This document shows positions 4,839 through 5,252 of a DNA stretch of 5,252 nt, in pieces. The stretch comes from Phycisphaerae bacterium SM23_33 (GTDB taxonomy: Bacteria; Planctomycetota; Phycisphaerae; SM23-33): positions 1-5,252 of the forward strand of contig LJUF01000279.1 in NCBI GenBank assembly GCA_001303665.1, in the 5' to 3' direction. Numbering within the stretch: position 1 is the first letter of the stretch; every line of letters begins with the position of its first letter. Under the pieces are notes generated by a model. It did not search any database and had not been told where the DNA came from. It saw only the letters and a list, made by a program, of their open reading frames with translations. The translations under genes and the position numbers were made by a program.

Positions 4839-5252
4839 ATGCTGAACGATCGCCCCGACGAGCCCGCCCGCCGAACCTACTGGACCGAGCAGATGGACCT
4901 GGCCGGCCGGCTGGCCGCGAACATCACCGAATACCCGGTGGAAGAATGCGGGGAAGGGCTTGTGTCGCTCCCCGAGGCCGCCGCGGCCGAGAAGGTGCGG
5001 GTGAGGTTCTCCGCCAGCCCGACCGTCCCCGGCCACCAGCGGATTTCTGGCCGCCGCCGGGGAAATGAACGGCAGAGGATGGGTCCTGAAGGTCGAAGAC
5101 GGATTTCGGACCAGGCGGATGCAGAAGCTGCTGGCCCGAAAGCAGGCGGTCTTCGACGCCATCCTCAAACGGGTGATCTGGGAGCACGGAGGGCGGCTGC
5201 CGAGCGTTGATCTCGTGGCCCGGCGGCTGGCGGTGCTGGTGGCTGGAAACGC
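4839..5252 (+). pseudogene. M15-family (D-Ala-D-Ala dipeptidase, VanX-like) peptidase, frameshifted N-terminal part, runs off window
   Basis: From the ATG at 4839 (GGAAGG 3 bases upstream) residues 1-69 read as a plausible protein: RRTYWTEQMDLAGRL, then ITEYPVEECGEGLVSLPEAA, ending in PTVPGHQRI near 5045. Third-position G/C bias then collapses in that frame and the reading turns Arg-rich, ending at TGA 5208-5210. The +1 frame takes over at 5041-5047 with FLAAAGEMNGRGWVLKVEDG, then RTRRMQKLLARKQAVFDAIL and a stretch ending ARRLAVLVAGN, coding-like to the right edge. The two halves together recall VanX-like M15 peptidases, which cleave D-Ala-D-Ala-type dipeptides; their zinc ligands would lie beyond the window. 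My recollection is that relatives have about ten more residues at the joint, so a small out-of-frame deletion is as likely as a one-base insertion. Alternatives are a sequencing or assembly error, or a separate downstream ORF from ATG 5065. The family assignment is moderate; the frame switch is directly visible. Confidence 0.6.

Overview
This is a GC-rich window (about two-thirds G+C by eye, with strongly G/C-biased third codon positions). It looks like chromosomal DNA from an environmental bacterium. The two unnamed lipoproteins, an ECF sigma factor, and a DegT-type aminotransferase next to a VanX-like peptidase resemble gene content I associate with Planctomycetota. That assignment rests on recognition only and is tentative. 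I found no rRNA, tRNA, CRISPR array, insertion sequence or phage gene.

Layout. Left part, minus strand: the N-terminal 92 residues of an ECF sigma factor (1-277, running off the left edge), a class I SAM-dependent methyltransferase (about 367-1113, true start unresolved) and a short carboxymuconolactone-decarboxylase-family protein (1313-1609). A 246-base divergent region (1610-1855) separates these from a plus-strand, 309-residue cysteine-rich lipoprotein (1856-2785). This converges on a 137-residue minus-strand lipoprotein (2913-3326). A second divergent region (3327-3543) holds candidate promoters for both flanking genes and an 18-bp GGCC palindrome. It leads into a complete 422-residue DegT/DnrJ/EryC1/StrS aminotransferase (3544-4812). 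After 26 bases comes the start of an M15 (D-Ala-D-Ala dipeptidase, VanX-like) peptidase gene (4839 to the right edge), whose reading frame breaks near 5043.

How they may work together. The aminotransferase and peptidase look like one operon and would fit amino-sugar, envelope or peptide metabolism, but the substrate cannot be read from the sequence. The methyltransferase and the decarboxylase-family gene are co-directional, but each may have its own promoter. The sigma factor is preceded by a sequence resembling an ECF-type promoter, which suggests autoregulation. No gene cluster here amounts to a recognisable new defence, mobile or biosynthetic system. The points most worth checking are the broken peptidase frame, the sigma-factor promoter, the paired divergent promoters and the unresolved methyltransferase start.
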